From contig JAJEAY010000128.1 in assembly GCA_022824145.1 (NCBI GenBank), positions 1 to 36,969 of the forward strand: a stretch of 36,969 nucleotides of DNA, given 5' to 3'. A program made the translations under genes and the position numbers. Below the pieces are notes generated by a model. It worked only from the letters and a program-made list of their open reading frames with translations, had not been told where the DNA came from and did not search any database. Below are positions 1 to 7,491 of this stretch, piece by piece. Each line of letters begins with the position of its first letter. Position 1 is the stretch's first letter. The DNA comes from Rhodobacter sp. (GTDB lineage Bacteria > Pseudomonadota > Alphaproteobacteria > Rhodobacterales > Rhodobacteraceae).

Positions 1-257
1 CGCACCACGGGATGCGGGTCCGACCAGTCCCAGCGGCCGTGGATGTCCAGCCCCCGGAACAGCTCCTCGCGGCACTCGAACAGCGACCGAATCGTGTCCA
101 GAAGAAGGCTCTTGCCGAACCGGCGCGGACGGGACAGGAAATAGGAGTCCCCCCGTTCGACCATCTGCCGGATGAGGGGCGTCTTGTCGACATAGCAGCT
201 GCCCGTTTCCCGAAGTCTCTGGAAGTTCTGGATCCCGATCGGAAGGCGGCGGTCCAT
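1..257 (-). CDS. AAA-ATPase-like protein, 5' end only (partial)
   Basis: The frame starts with ATG at 257 and runs off the left edge after 85 codons. The start has a good ribosome site, GGAGAG, 8-9 bases upstream. The translation opens MDRRLPIGIQNF and continues with YVDKT (22-26), then YFLSRPRRFGKSLLL (39-53). That is the hallmark N-terminus of the AAA-ATPase-like family (PF09820), in which RPRRFGKS replaces a classical Walker A. Full-length members are usually around 500-600 residues and often end in a PD-(D/E)XK nuclease-like domain, which would lie outside the window. The biological role of the family is not settled; copies are commonly scattered as accessory genes. Family assignment is confident; whether the gene is intact cannot be judged. 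Confidence 0.85.
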   Translation of the reverse strand, partial: MDRRLPIGIQNFQRLRETGSCYVDKTPLIRQMVERGDSYFLSRPRRFGKSLLLDTIRSLFECREELFRGLDIHGRWDWSDPHPVV

Positions 258-743
258 CGTCGGTCTCTCCGCTTGGCGTGCCTTATCAGAGCAGCCCGCA
301 GTGGCGGCCCTGTATTCACATATCTTTGGCAACAATAACTAACACAGAAGGATCCGGGCACCAACAGAAGACCCGATTCGAAAGGCAGGTATCCCGCAGT
401 TAACTCAGATCTGCAGATGAACACAACGCATTTGCCGGAGTCGCACGTCTACCGTGTGTGATTGACAGTGCTATACCGGATTCGCGTCTTTTCACATCGC
501 ACAGACTCTGTTCGGAATCTCAGCTTTCGATCACAATGCGTCGGAATCTTGTCGCCGAAAGACAGGGTTTTGTATTCTAATTCTGCTGCTGACCTTCGCG
601 TTCGCGGAAATCTCCCGTGCGCCCGAACTGGCGCTTTGCAAGAAAACGCTTCTTGCGACAGCGTCCGGTGCCCCAGCTGAACCGATCGTTGCCGCATCGG
701 CCTCCGGCGCGAACATGTCTTTCGTAATGATCTGCAATCTCAT
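258..743. other. Intergenic region, no convincing gene
   Basis: This 486-base stretch separates the AAA-ATPase start from the hydroxyacid dehydrogenase stop. It holds a perfect 7-bp hairpin at 638-656 (GCAAGAA, 5-base loop, TTCTTGC), about 90 bases past the dehydrogenase stop. The hairpin has no following T-run on either strand, so it is at best a weak or Rho-assisted end of the tct transcript. A 70-codon frame on the minus strand (743-531) begins right after the dehydrogenase stop (TGAATG). Its product resembles nothing I know, its Shine-Dalgarno is poor, and the hairpin lies inside it. I do not call it a gene, though it could be a truncated remnant. Confidence 0.5.
638..656 (-). terminator. 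Small hairpin downstream of the tct operon
   Basis: Perfect 7-bp inverted repeat GCAAGAA / TTCTTGC with a 5-base loop, lying 88-106 bases beyond the hydroxyacid dehydrogenase stop. There is no U-tract, so intrinsic termination is doubtful. It may protect the 3' end of the message or have no role. Confidence 0.25.
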
Positions 744-1757
744 TCACTTCTTGTCGTTTTCTCTGCGGATCGGTCGAAGCGCCGCTGTTCTGTCTACCGC
801 CTCAGGGTTAACCGCGTGAATCGGCGAACCGTCAGAGAATGCGTTGATCTGTTCGAAAATGTCCGTGAACTGAAGGTCAAACTCGTCTTCTGTTACGTAG
901 CCGATATGCGGAGTGGGAAGAACGTTTGGATGCGACAGGAGCGGGTGTGACGGATCGCGCAGCGGCTCCTCCTCGAAAACATCCACAGCTGCGAATATGC
1001 GGCCGCGGGCGATTTCGGCCTCCAGTGCGCCGGACGCGATCAGGCCTGCCCTCGATGTGTTGACCAGAAGCGACCGGCTCGGCATCAGCGCGAGATCGTC
1101 CGCCGTTACAATGCCGTGCGTTGCTGGCTTAAGCCGGACATGCAGGCTGACGATATCCGACGTCGCAAAAAACGCTTCCCGGCAAGAAGAAACCGGGCGA
1201 CCATCGGCAGCGGCTCGCGCACGGCCGTCGCTGGACGCCCACCATTGCACCTTGAGTCCAAGAGCATCGGCATATTCCGACACGGCGCGCGCGATCCGTC
1301 CGTAACCGAAAAGCCCGAGCGTCCGGCCACGAAGCGTTCTGCCAACGCCCGCTTGCCAGCGGCCACCGCGGACTGACGCCACTTGGTCGGGAATCTGGCG
1401 AAAACTTGCCAGAATCAATGCCAATGTAAGTTCCGCTGCCGCATAGGAAGGCGATCCAGCGTGCATGTTCGAACAGAGAAGCACGCCATTCCGCGTGCAG
1501 GCCTCGACATCGATGTGCGGATAGACGCTGCGCTGCGAAATTAGCCGGAGACCAGGCAGCAGGTTCAGCAGTCGGGCCGACACCGGCGTGCGCTCCCGGA
1601 ATAGCACCAATGCTTCGGCGTCGCGAATTCGTTCGGCAAGCCTTGCTGGATCGGCTACATGATCGGTCCAGACTGTGACATCATGACCGTCCAGGAGCCC
1701 AAAGCACGGAAGGGTTCTGAGCGTGTCAAACCAGTCATCCAGAATATGGACCTTCAT
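744..1757 (-). CDS. D-2-hydroxyacid dehydrogenase, NAD-dependent
   Basis: A 337-residue member of the D-isomer-specific 2-hydroxyacid dehydrogenases, which interconvert a 2-oxoacid and a D-2-hydroxyacid (or oxidise 3-phosphoglycerate) with NAD(H). The start at 1757 (MKVHILDDWF) is chosen over in-frame upstream codons because it overlaps the preceding gene's stop as ATGA and matches the family N-terminus. The Rossmann turn is GLFGYGRIA (148-156), with alanine where the last glycycine-rich position usually has glycine. Catalytic residues are visible as R236 (NTSRAG), the Glu of FEEEP (263-264) and H284 (TPHIGY). Length is normal. It is the last clear gene of the tricarboxylate transporter operon, so it probably acts on a product of the imported acid. 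The substrate is unknown; a SerA-type role is possible but not favoured by context. Confidence 0.85.
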   Translation of the reverse strand: MKVHILDDWFDTLRTLPCFGLLDGHDVTVWTDHVADPARLAERIRDAEALVLFRERTPVSARLLNLLPGLRLISQRSVYPHIDVEACTRNGVLLCSNMHAGSPSYAAAELTLALILASFRQIPDQVASVRGGRWQAGVGRTLRGRTLGLFGYGRIARAVSEYADALGLKVQWWASSDGRARAAADGRPVSSCREAFFATSDIVSLHVRLKPATHGIVTADDLALMPSRSLLVNTSRAGLIASGALEAEIARGRIFAAVDVFEEEPLRDPSHPLLSHPNVLPTPHIGYVTEDEFDLQFTDIFEQINAFSDGSPIHAVNPEAVDRTAALRPIRRENDKK

Positions 1758-1987
1758 CGGCTTTCGATCCCGGCCGTCGGATGCGGAGTTCGCGGCGTCG
1801 CCACGAATCGAGGCGTATCCAGCACATGCAGCGCCTCGGAGATCGCGCCGCGCAGGCCGATCAGGTGATTGAACTGCGTATCGCAGCCCGAAACCGGCAC
1901 AGGGTAGTTCCGGATTTCTTCCTGCACGAGCTTCTGCGCAATATGCAGTTCGGCCCGGGCTGCTTTCAGGCATTCATCGTAGCTCAA
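1754..1987 (-). CDS. Small soluble protein of unknown function, 77 aa
   Basis: I place the start at TTG 1987 because GGAGG sits 6 bases upstream. An ATG at 2038 in the same frame would overlap the end of prpF and has no such site. The stop overlaps the dehydrogenase start by 4 bases (ATGA), which implies translational coupling. The product opens MSYDECLKAARAELHIAQ, looks largely helical and has no membrane segment. A charged first half is followed by a stretch around SGCDTQFNHLIGLR and a C-terminal TPRTPHP, ending GIESR. I do not recognise a named family. Codon use resembles its neighbours and it sits tightly inside the operon, so it is probably a real gene, perhaps an accessory or regulator of the flanking enzymes. 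That role is inference. Confidence 0.65.
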   Translation of the reverse strand: MSYDECLKAARAELHIAQKLVQEEIRNYPVPVSGCDTQFNHLIGLRGAISEALHVLDTPRFVATPRTPHPTAGIESR

Positions 1988-2022
1988 GAGGCGCCTCCGG
2001 TCATGATGTGCGCGAACGCTGG

Positions 2023-3114
2023 TCAGTTGCCTGGCCATACGGAACGAGGCACGAACACGTCTCCAGATGCCAGCTTGCGCGCGGTGCGAACCAGTCCTGC
2101 CGAGATAATGTCGAATTGACCGTCAGACGAATCGTATTCGACCACCACTTCCAGCTGCCCCATCGGATGTTCGAGCGACAGTTGTGCCGGTGAACCTTCA
2201 ATGCCGGCCGCCAAACCGTCGCCGACGGTGCCGGGACACAGAAGGCATGCGGCGAGACATTGCGAACCGGTCACCGCAAGGCTTGGATGGCAGTTCCATG
2301 GCATGAAATACCGTGTCAACGCCGTACCTCCGTTACGGGCGGAAGCCAGCAGTCCGACCTTGGGTGTCACCGAGCCTGACACGTCCCCCATTCCCATGAG
2401 GAGACCCGCTTTTCGACGGACATTTTCCATGCGTTGAAGAAACGCTTGATTGCCGTCAAGAGACGCCGGGCTCTCCTGGCCGGTCAACCCGAACGCATCC
2501 GCGCGCGCAATCGCCATTGGCATCGCAACGTCCATGCAGGTTACGTGAATCCCTTCGATCTCATCGATTCGGTTGCCGGTCGGAAAGATCGCCCCTGTCG
2601 AACCTCCCGCGACTTCCATGAACCGAAGACCGACCGGGGCTGCCGTTCCCGGCACCCCGTCAATCTCCGTATTGCCGTCGTAGGCAACGGACCCGCCGGG
2701 CGTCCTTACCCGGGAGACGACCCTCGCTTGGGTGTTGACCGCCCTGATCCTGACCTCCGTTTCATTGTCCCGCGCGTCGACGAGCCCCATTTCAATCGCG
2801 GCCGGACCGACCCCAACAAGGATATTGCCGCAGGTCGGCCTGAAGTCGACCTTCCGGTCTTCAACGCTGACCTGAGCGAAAAAGTAATCGACATCGGCCC
2901 AGCCATCCGTGGATTTCGACAGCATCGCCACCTTGGTGGTTACCGCAGTTCCGCCGCCGATCCCATCTATGTTCAGCGGATGGCCGGAACCGACCGAAGC
3001 GATGAGTACCTTGGCGAGTGCATCCTGGTCCGAAGGAAGATCGAAGCGTCTGAAGTATGGTCCGCGCGACGTGCCTCCGCGCATGAAGAGAAAGGGAATA
3101 GCGGTCTGGGTCAT
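2023..3114 (-). CDS. prpF: PrpF-family isomerase (aconitate / oxalomesaconate type)
   Basis: A 363-residue protein of the PrpF family, diaminopimelate-epimerase fold. Members move a double bond in tricarboxylates: PrpF isomerises 2-methyl-trans-aconitate, and GalD is a 4-oxalomesaconate tautomerase. The start is ATG 3114, giving MTQTAIPFLFMRGGTSRGPY, the characteristic N-terminus. The conserved lysine (TTKVAML, K61) and cysteine (PTCGNILVG, C95) are present, as are GGGTAVTTK (53-61) and SGSVTPKVG. An upstream in-frame GTG at 3162 lacks a ribosome site; the ATG instead overlaps the stop of a 9-codon leader frame. The neighbours are a tricarboxylate transporter upstream and a D-2-hydroxyacid dehydrogenase downstream, with no aconitase (AcnD) or methylcitrate synthase in view. 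A classical propionate role is therefore unlikely, and a tricarboxylate or aromatic-acid breakdown step fits better. Confidence 0.85.
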   Translation of the reverse strand: MTQTAIPFLFMRGGTSRGPYFRRFDLPSDQDALAKVLIASVGSGHPLNIDGIGGGTAVTTKVAMLSKSTDGWADVDYFFAQVSVEDRKVDFRPTCGNILVGVGPAAIEMGLVDARDNETEVRIRAVNTQARVVSRVRTPGGSVAYDGNTEIDGVPGTAAPVGLRFMEVAGGSTGAIFPTGNRIDEIEGIHVTCMDVAMPMAIARADAFGLTGQESPASLDGNQAFLQRMENVRRKAGLLMGMGDVSGSVTPKVGLLASARNGGTALTRYFMPWNCHPSLAVTGSQCLAACLLCPGTVGDGLAAGIEGSPAQLSLEHPMGQLEVVVEYDSSDGQFDIISAGLVRTARKLASGDVFVPRSVWPGN

Positions 3115-3140
3115 GAATCCGTCCGCGAAATCCTGGACAT
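3111..3140 (-). promoter_or_regulatory. Possible 9-codon leader frame coupled to prpF
   Basis: A short frame (MSRISRTDS) has a strong GGAGG 8 bases before its ATG at 3140. Its TGA stop overlaps the prpF ATG as ATGA. The prpF ATG has only a weak ribosome site of its own, so ribosomes may reach it by termination-reinitiation. This rests on sequence only, and could be chance. Confidence 0.35.
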
Positions 3141-3229
3141 GAACCGGTCCTCCCGCTTCCACTCAGAGGTGCGGTGTCTGGCCCTTTCCGGAGCACGGGC
3201 GGAGGAACGGGCCGGGGGGCGCGGTTTCA

Positions 3230-5257
3230 TCACGTCAGCGGCCACGGCAGGTCGAGAACCGACTGCAGCAGTCCAGGCGGAAAATCACGGTTAAGCAGAG
3301 CCGCCATGAAACACATGAACGCGATGCCTGCCGCCGTATAGGCAAATGCGAATCCCCAACCCCTGCCGGACCGGAACCTGATGAACGCCAACAGGAAAAT
3401 CGCCAGTGCCAGAATGAAGCCGACCAGCATTGTCAGGGCGAGCAGCCCCGCAAACCACGCCAGTGTTGCCCAAAGACCATGGGAAACTTCGCCGGATGTT
3501 TCAGCCTCCCGATCCGCGAAAAGAGCGTGCGTTTCCGGTTTCAGCATCATCTGGACCAGTAGAACCAGACAGCAGGCGATGGCGACGCCCGACACGAACC
3601 GCGGAAACACGCGGTCCGCAGCTGCGTAGTCCGGAATCAGGGAGGCGTTGACGAACGCGATGGCCAGATATCCCAGAACCGCCAGGAGAAAAATGAGCGG
3701 TGCCCGCTTTCGGCCGGATTCGACCGCGCCTTCGGCCATGATCGTCTTTGCTTGGCGAAGCCCCACAATGACCGAAATCACGGTGATGATGATCAGGACA
3801 ATGACGATCGGGGAGAATATGTAGTCGATACCTTCCTCGAACCCCTTGCGGAACCGCGATTGGGCGATTTGGACGGCTTGGTTGGCATAGGTTTCCGCCG
3901 GATTGGAAAGGACGAATCCGATGAGGAACGCTGGCCGTGACCAGTCAAAGCGGCGCATTAATATGCCCAGAAAGCCGATTGCGAAAAGCGCGACGAGATC
4001 CATAAGATCCTGGCCCGACTGGAATGCGGCGAAGCTGATGATCATGAACAGGAACGGCGCGAGCAGGTTGAACGGAATGGTGGTCAACCGCGCGATGCCT
4101 CCCGAAGCGGCAATGCAGATCAGCGTTCCGACGACATTGGCCAGCGCCAGCAGCCACACAATTGCATATGTAATGTCGAGGTTGTTCTTCAGCATCGAGG
4201 GACCGACCTCGATGTTTCCCGATCCCAGAAGCGCGATCGCGCCGATGAAGATCGCCATTGAGCCCGAGCCGGGTATGCCGAAAAGCAGCGTCGGCACGAG
4301 CCCGCCCCCTTCCTTGGCATTGTTTGAGCTTTCCGGCCCGATAACGCCCCGAACCTCGCCAGAGCCGAATTTCGACTTGTCCTTCGTTGTCTGAACCGAA
4401 TGGCCGTAGGCGATCCAGTCCACTACCGATCCACCCAGTCCGGGAATGACGCCGACGATGACGCCGATGATGGAGCAGCGGACCGACAGCCAGATATTGG
4501 CGAACCAGTCACGCACGCCCTTGGCCCATCCACCGCCAAGGACAGATCGTTCGGAAATGGCGCGGTCCTTGCGAAGCAGCGCCACGATTTCGGGAATCGC
4601 GAATATGCCGAGGCCGACGATGACCAGCTTCAGCCCGTCCACCAGATACGGCATGTCGTAGGTTGCCATCCGCAGTTCGCCTGCGCTGTCGCCTTCCCCG
4701 ATCGTTCCGACCATCATTCCGAGACCGGCGGCGGCGATGCCCTTCAGCGCGACGCGCCCGGCAAGGATGCCCACCATCGAGAGACCGAACAGCGTGATCA
4801 TCAGGAGTTCGGGAGTGCGGAATTCGAGGACGATCGGGCGCGCGGCGAGAATGAAGACCGTCAGGAATGCGGCGCCCACGAGACCGCCGAAGAGCGAAGA
4901 AGAAAACGCAGCCGAAAGCGCCCGCGCGGCTTCGCCCTTCTTTGCCATGGGGAAGCCGTCAAGGACCGTGGCCTGCGAGGCCGATGATCCAGGTATACCC
5001 ATCAATACAGAAGCAAACGTGTCGGAAGTCGGCACGACGGCCACCATTCCGATCATCAAGGCAAGGCCCAGCACTGGCTCCATGCCGAACATGAAAGGTA
5101 GCAGGAGTGAGAGGCCCGCGATTCCTCCGAGTCCTGGGAAAACGCCGATGCACAGTCCCATCACGACGCCCAGAACTAGATATCCGAGCACGGTGGGCTG
5201 CAGGATCAGTGCGGCCGCATCACCAAGGGCGGGGAGTGCCACTGACAGCATTTCCAT
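3230..5257 (-). CDS. tctA: Tripartite tricarboxylate transporter, fused TctA-TctB membrane subunit
   Basis: A 675-residue integral membrane protein. The start at 5257 (MEMLSVALPALGDAAALI) is set by GGAGGA 7 bases upstream. Residues ~1-500 are the large TctA permease, with many hydrophobic spans and the conserved PGLGGIAGLSLLLPF, PTSDTFASVLMGIPGS and a second GVIPGLGGS repeat. From ~530 to the end a separate group of about four hydrophobic spans (starting APLIFLLAVLGYLAIAF) corresponds to the small TctB subunit, which is normally encoded by its own gene between tctC and tctA. Here the order is A then B in one frame. The system uses the ion gradient and the periplasmic TctC to import carboxylates. 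It follows tctC after a GC-rich hairpin and precedes prpF. Confidence 0.9.
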   Translation of the reverse strand: MEMLSVALPALGDAAALILQPTVLGYLVLGVVMGLCIGVFPGLGGIAGLSLLLPFMFGMEPVLGLALMIGMVAVVPTSDTFASVLMGIPGSSASQATVLDGFPMAKKGEAARALSAAFSSSLFGGLVGAAFLTVFILAARPIVLEFRTPELLMITLFGLSMVGILAGRVALKGIAAAGLGMMVGTIGEGDSAGELRMATYDMPYLVDGLKLVIVGLGIFAIPEIVALLRKDRAISERSVLGGGWAKGVRDWFANIWLSVRCSIIGVIVGVIPGLGGSVVDWIAYGHSVQTTKDKSKFGSGEVRGVIGPESSNNAKEGGGLVPTLLFGIPGSGSMAIFIGAIALLGSGNIEVGPSMLKNNLDITYAIVWLLALANVVGTLICIAASGGIARLTTIPFNLLAPFLFMIISFAAFQSGQDLMDLVALFAIGFLGILMRRFDWSRPAFLIGFVLSNPAETYANQAVQIAQSRFRKGFEEGIDYIFSPIVIVLIIITVISVIVGLRQAKTIMAEGAVESGRKRAPLIFLLAVLGYLAIAFVNASLIPDYAAADRVFPRFVSGVAIACCLVLLVQMMLKPETHALFADREAETSGEVSHGLWATLAWFAGLLALTMLVGFILALAIFLLAFIRFRSGRGWGFAFAYTAAGIAFMCFMAALLNRDFPPGLLQSVLDLPWPLT

Positions 5258-5285
5258 GAGGCTGTCCTCCGGGTCGGATTCGGGC

Positions 5286-5313
5286 GCCCCGGCCGCGCAG
5301 GAGCGGCCGGGGC
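5286..5313 (-). promoter_or_regulatory. Intercistronic hairpin between tctC and tctA
   Basis: Perfect 11-bp inverted repeat (GCCCCGGCCGC / GCGGCCGGGGC) with a 6-base loop. It begins 10 bases after the tctC stop and lies upstream of the tctA ribosome site. No T-run follows. Such structures after a binding-protein gene commonly protect its message or cut expression of the membrane subunit; that role is inferred here. Confidence 0.7.
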
Positions 5314-5323
5314 AGGTGTGCAA

Positions 5324-6430
5324 TCAGTTGAGAGAGACGCCGTAGCGGTCCTTCAGCCAACCGATGACGAAGCTCTTGGCTGCCCCGGGCACCTGAGTTG
5401 CGCTCCCGAGCGCGGCGCTGGCTTCAGTTCCCGTCATCTGCGGATAGACACCCAGTCGACCGGTCGAGATTTCGGCGAAGTCCGGCCTGGCTTTGATGTC
5501 TTCGAATGCCTTCGAATACGTGGCAATCGCGTCTTCCGACGCGCCTGCCGGAAGGAACACCATCTTCTGGGCCGGGAATCCTGCCACAAAGAACGCTTTC
5601 CATGCTTCCCACTGCTCCCCGCTGGTTTCACAGCCGTCGGTCGCTTCGCAGATTTCCTTGAAAGTCGGCATGTCCGGGAATGTGGGATCGCGAACAATGT
5701 TGCCGTCCGCATCCAAGGCACCCCAGCTCATCATGGGCACGGCAGTCCCCGCCTCAACCAGCGGTGTCACGCCTTTCAGATACGAAGAGGACGTCTGGTA
5801 ATCAATGTTCGCCTCTCCGCGCTCGAACATCAGGCGCCCGTCGCCACGCCCCTTGATGCCGAAGACCGGTTCCACATTGAGTCCGAGCATTTCCCAAGCA
5901 AGCAGCGGAACGAGGTCAAGGCGGGTGGCGCCCTGGCTGCCATAGATGAAGTCGGTGTCCCGCAGTCCGCTGGCGTCCGTTCCGCTCATCATGCCGGCCA
6001 GATCCGGCGGAAGGTATGCGACCCCGCCGGTGCCTGAAGCCAGCACGACATTCCAGTCGTTGTATTCGTACCGAACACGCGGGTCGCCCAACAGATACGG
6101 GAACTGCGTTGACCCGGAAGAGCCGAAGATCAGCGTGCCGTCGTCATAGCTCTGCTCCTGAAACCAGTTGGCTCCTTTGGTGGAACCCGCTCCTGGCATA
6201 AACTTCACGACAACTGTCGGACTGCCCGGCAACGCTTCGCTCAGAAGCGGCGCATAGAAGTTCGCCCATTTGGCCGAACCGCCCGTTTCCGAGAACGGGA
6301 TTACCCATTCAACTGTCTTCCCGGACAGGTCAATGCCGTGTCCGTCCGCACTGGCGTTTGTCGCAAACGCTGCGGTCGCAGCCGCCGCAAGTCCCATGGC
6401 CACGCGCCGCGTGGTGTTTGTCAAGGTCAT
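5324..6430 (-). CDS. tctC: TctC-family periplasmic solute-binding protein
   Basis: A 368-residue binding protein of the TctC/Bug type, which captures a carboxylate in the periplasm and hands it to TctA/TctB. The start is ATG 6430, 5-6 bases after GGGAGAAA; codons further upstream in frame are rejected because they precede the signal peptide. The signal peptide runs MTLTNTTRRVAMGLAAAATA to a likely cut after ASA (residue 28). The mature part carries EWVIPFSETGGSAKWA and VVVKFMPGAGSTKGANWF, the family's N-terminal ligand-loop region. It is somewhat longer than typical Bug proteins (about 320 aa). It is first in the operon and divergent from tctD, as in known TctCBA-TctDE loci. The ligand cannot be deduced; the family binds citrate, other tricarboxylates, dicarboxylates and aromatic acids. 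Confidence 0.9.
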   Translation of the reverse strand: MTLTNTTRRVAMGLAAAATAAFATNASADGHGIDLSGKTVEWVIPFSETGGSAKWANFYAPLLSEALPGSPTVVVKFMPGAGSTKGANWFQEQSYDDGTLIFGSSGSTQFPYLLGDPRVRYEYNDWNVVLASGTGGVAYLPPDLAGMMSGTDASGLRDTDFIYGSQGATRLDLVPLLAWEMLGLNVEPVFGIKGRGDGRLMFERGEANIDYQTSSSYLKGVTPLVEAGTAVPMMSWGALDADGNIVRDPTFPDMPTFKEICEATDGCETSGEQWEAWKAFFVAGFPAQKMVFLPAGASEDAIATYSKAFEDIKARPDFAEISTGRLGVYPQMTGTEASAALGSATQVPGAAKSFVIGWLKDRYGVSLN

Positions 6431-6558
6431 GTCTTTCTCCCTGCATCCGGCGCACCATGCGCCGGAAATCGACTCAAATCCGGGCGAATCCCGGCATGAA
6501 AGCAACCGTATTGCCCATGAACCTTGCACCAACCTTTCATTGAAGCGAAAATCGCAGC
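6431..6558. promoter_or_regulatory. Divergent tctC / tctD control region with candidate TctD site
   Basis: This 128-base region must carry both promoters. It has a direct repeat AACCTT-N5-AACCTT (6520-6525 and 6531-6536), a period of 11 bases, which is the spacing bound by OmpR/PhoB-type regulators such as TctD. Next to tctC are two perfect inverted repeats: CCGGCGCA-CCA-TGCGCCGG (6447-6465), directly before the tctC ribosome site, and CCGGG-N5-CCCGG (6480-6494). Either could be an operator or a 5' leader hairpin. I cannot place convincing -35/-10 boxes. Confidence 0.45.
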
Positions 6559-7227
6559 ATGCGGATCGTACTGATCGAAGACAATCACAGCCTGCGAAAG
6601 GGCATCGCGTACCGCCTGACCGACGACGGCCATGCGGTGAGCGCGCTGGAGAACGGGGAGGACGCGGATGTGTTCCTGCGCCAGGAAGACTGCGACCTGG
6701 TCATCCTTGACATCAATCTTCCTGGCCGGGACGGTCTTGAGATCCTGAATGGCCTTCGCCGCCGAAACGATCCCAGGCCGGTAATCCTTCTTACGGCGCG
6801 GTCAAGCACGGAGGACCGCGTGGTCGGGCTGGACGCCGGCGCTGACGACTATCTGGCAAAACCGTTTGCGATGGATGAACTCGCAGCAAGAGTTCGGGCA
6901 TTGGCAAGACGCAAAAACGTTGCTCCAAGACGAATGCTGGCGATTGGCAACCTCCAGCTTGACATCGAGACGCCGCAGCTCTTCGCTGAAACCGGCCCTA
7001 TCGACATTCCAAGGCGTGAACTCTCCATGCTGGTTCCGCTTGCGCTCGCGCGCCCTGCCATAGTTCCCAAAGACCGCCTTCTCGACCATGCATACGGGGC
7101 CGGAAGCGCCACCGACGACAAGGTTGTGGAAGTCTACGTCTCCCGCCTGCGAAAGCGGCTTTCAATGCACGGCGTATCGATCCGTGTGCACCGAGGAATC
7201 GGCTATTCCCTTGAACTCCGACCTTGA
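6559..7227 (+). CDS. tctD: Response regulator, OmpR family (TctD-like)
   Basis: A 222-residue two-component regulator. The receiver domain (1-~115) has the acidic pair E7/D8, the phosphorylated aspartate D51 (VILDINLPG), T79 and K101 (LAKPF). The C-terminal winged-helix DNA-binding domain (~125-222) contains DKVVEVYVSRLRKRL and ends with HRGIGYSLELRP, the standard OmpR/PhoB ending. Length is typical. It stands divergently from tctC with the kinase gene downstream, the arrangement of TctDE systems that turn on TctCBA when the substrate is present. The target is probably the tctC promoter, where an 11-base-spaced direct repeat is seen. Confidence 0.9.
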   Translation: MRIVLIEDNHSLRKGIAYRLTDDGHAVSALENGEDADVFLRQEDCDLVILDINLPGRDGLEILNGLRRRNDPRPVILLTARSSTEDRVVGLDAGADDYLAKPFAMDELAARVRALARRKNVAPRRMLAIGNLQLDIETPQLFAETGPIDIPRRELSMLVPLALARPAIVPKDRLLDHAYGAGSATDDKVVEVYVSRLRKRLSMHGVSIRVHRGIGYSLELRP

Positions 7228-7491
7228 CACAGAACCGGCCCGCACCTTCCCGGCCAGCGCATGTCTGTCGATGGGTGCGCAACGGATCATGGCTGCAGTC
7301 AGGAAGCATGTTGAGTGGTCCATTACGAACGGGAATTTCACCGGCGGAATCCGGAATCGGGCACATATACGACGCATATTTGCGCAGCGGCCGACCTCTA
7401 TGACACTTGGCAGATCCCGCTGGGAGGCCGCCCCAATCCCCGTTGGCGTTGTTCGCCACCTTGAAGAAAGAGATGCTCAGCGAGAATCCAG

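Noticed and set aside
638-656. Intrinsic terminator at the end of the tct operon
   Set aside because: The stem is perfect but only 7 bp and no T-run follows on either strand; kept only as a low-confidence hairpin.
531-743. 70-codon gene directly after the hydroxyacid dehydrogenase
   Set aside because: The TGAATG junction is suggestive, but the ribosome site is poor, the product is unrecognised, and a hairpin lies inside it.
2434-3294. Plus-strand open frame (286 codons) opposite prpF
   Set aside because: It mirrors prpF, which has the family's conserved lysine and cysteine; the antisense product is arginine-rich and unrecognisable.
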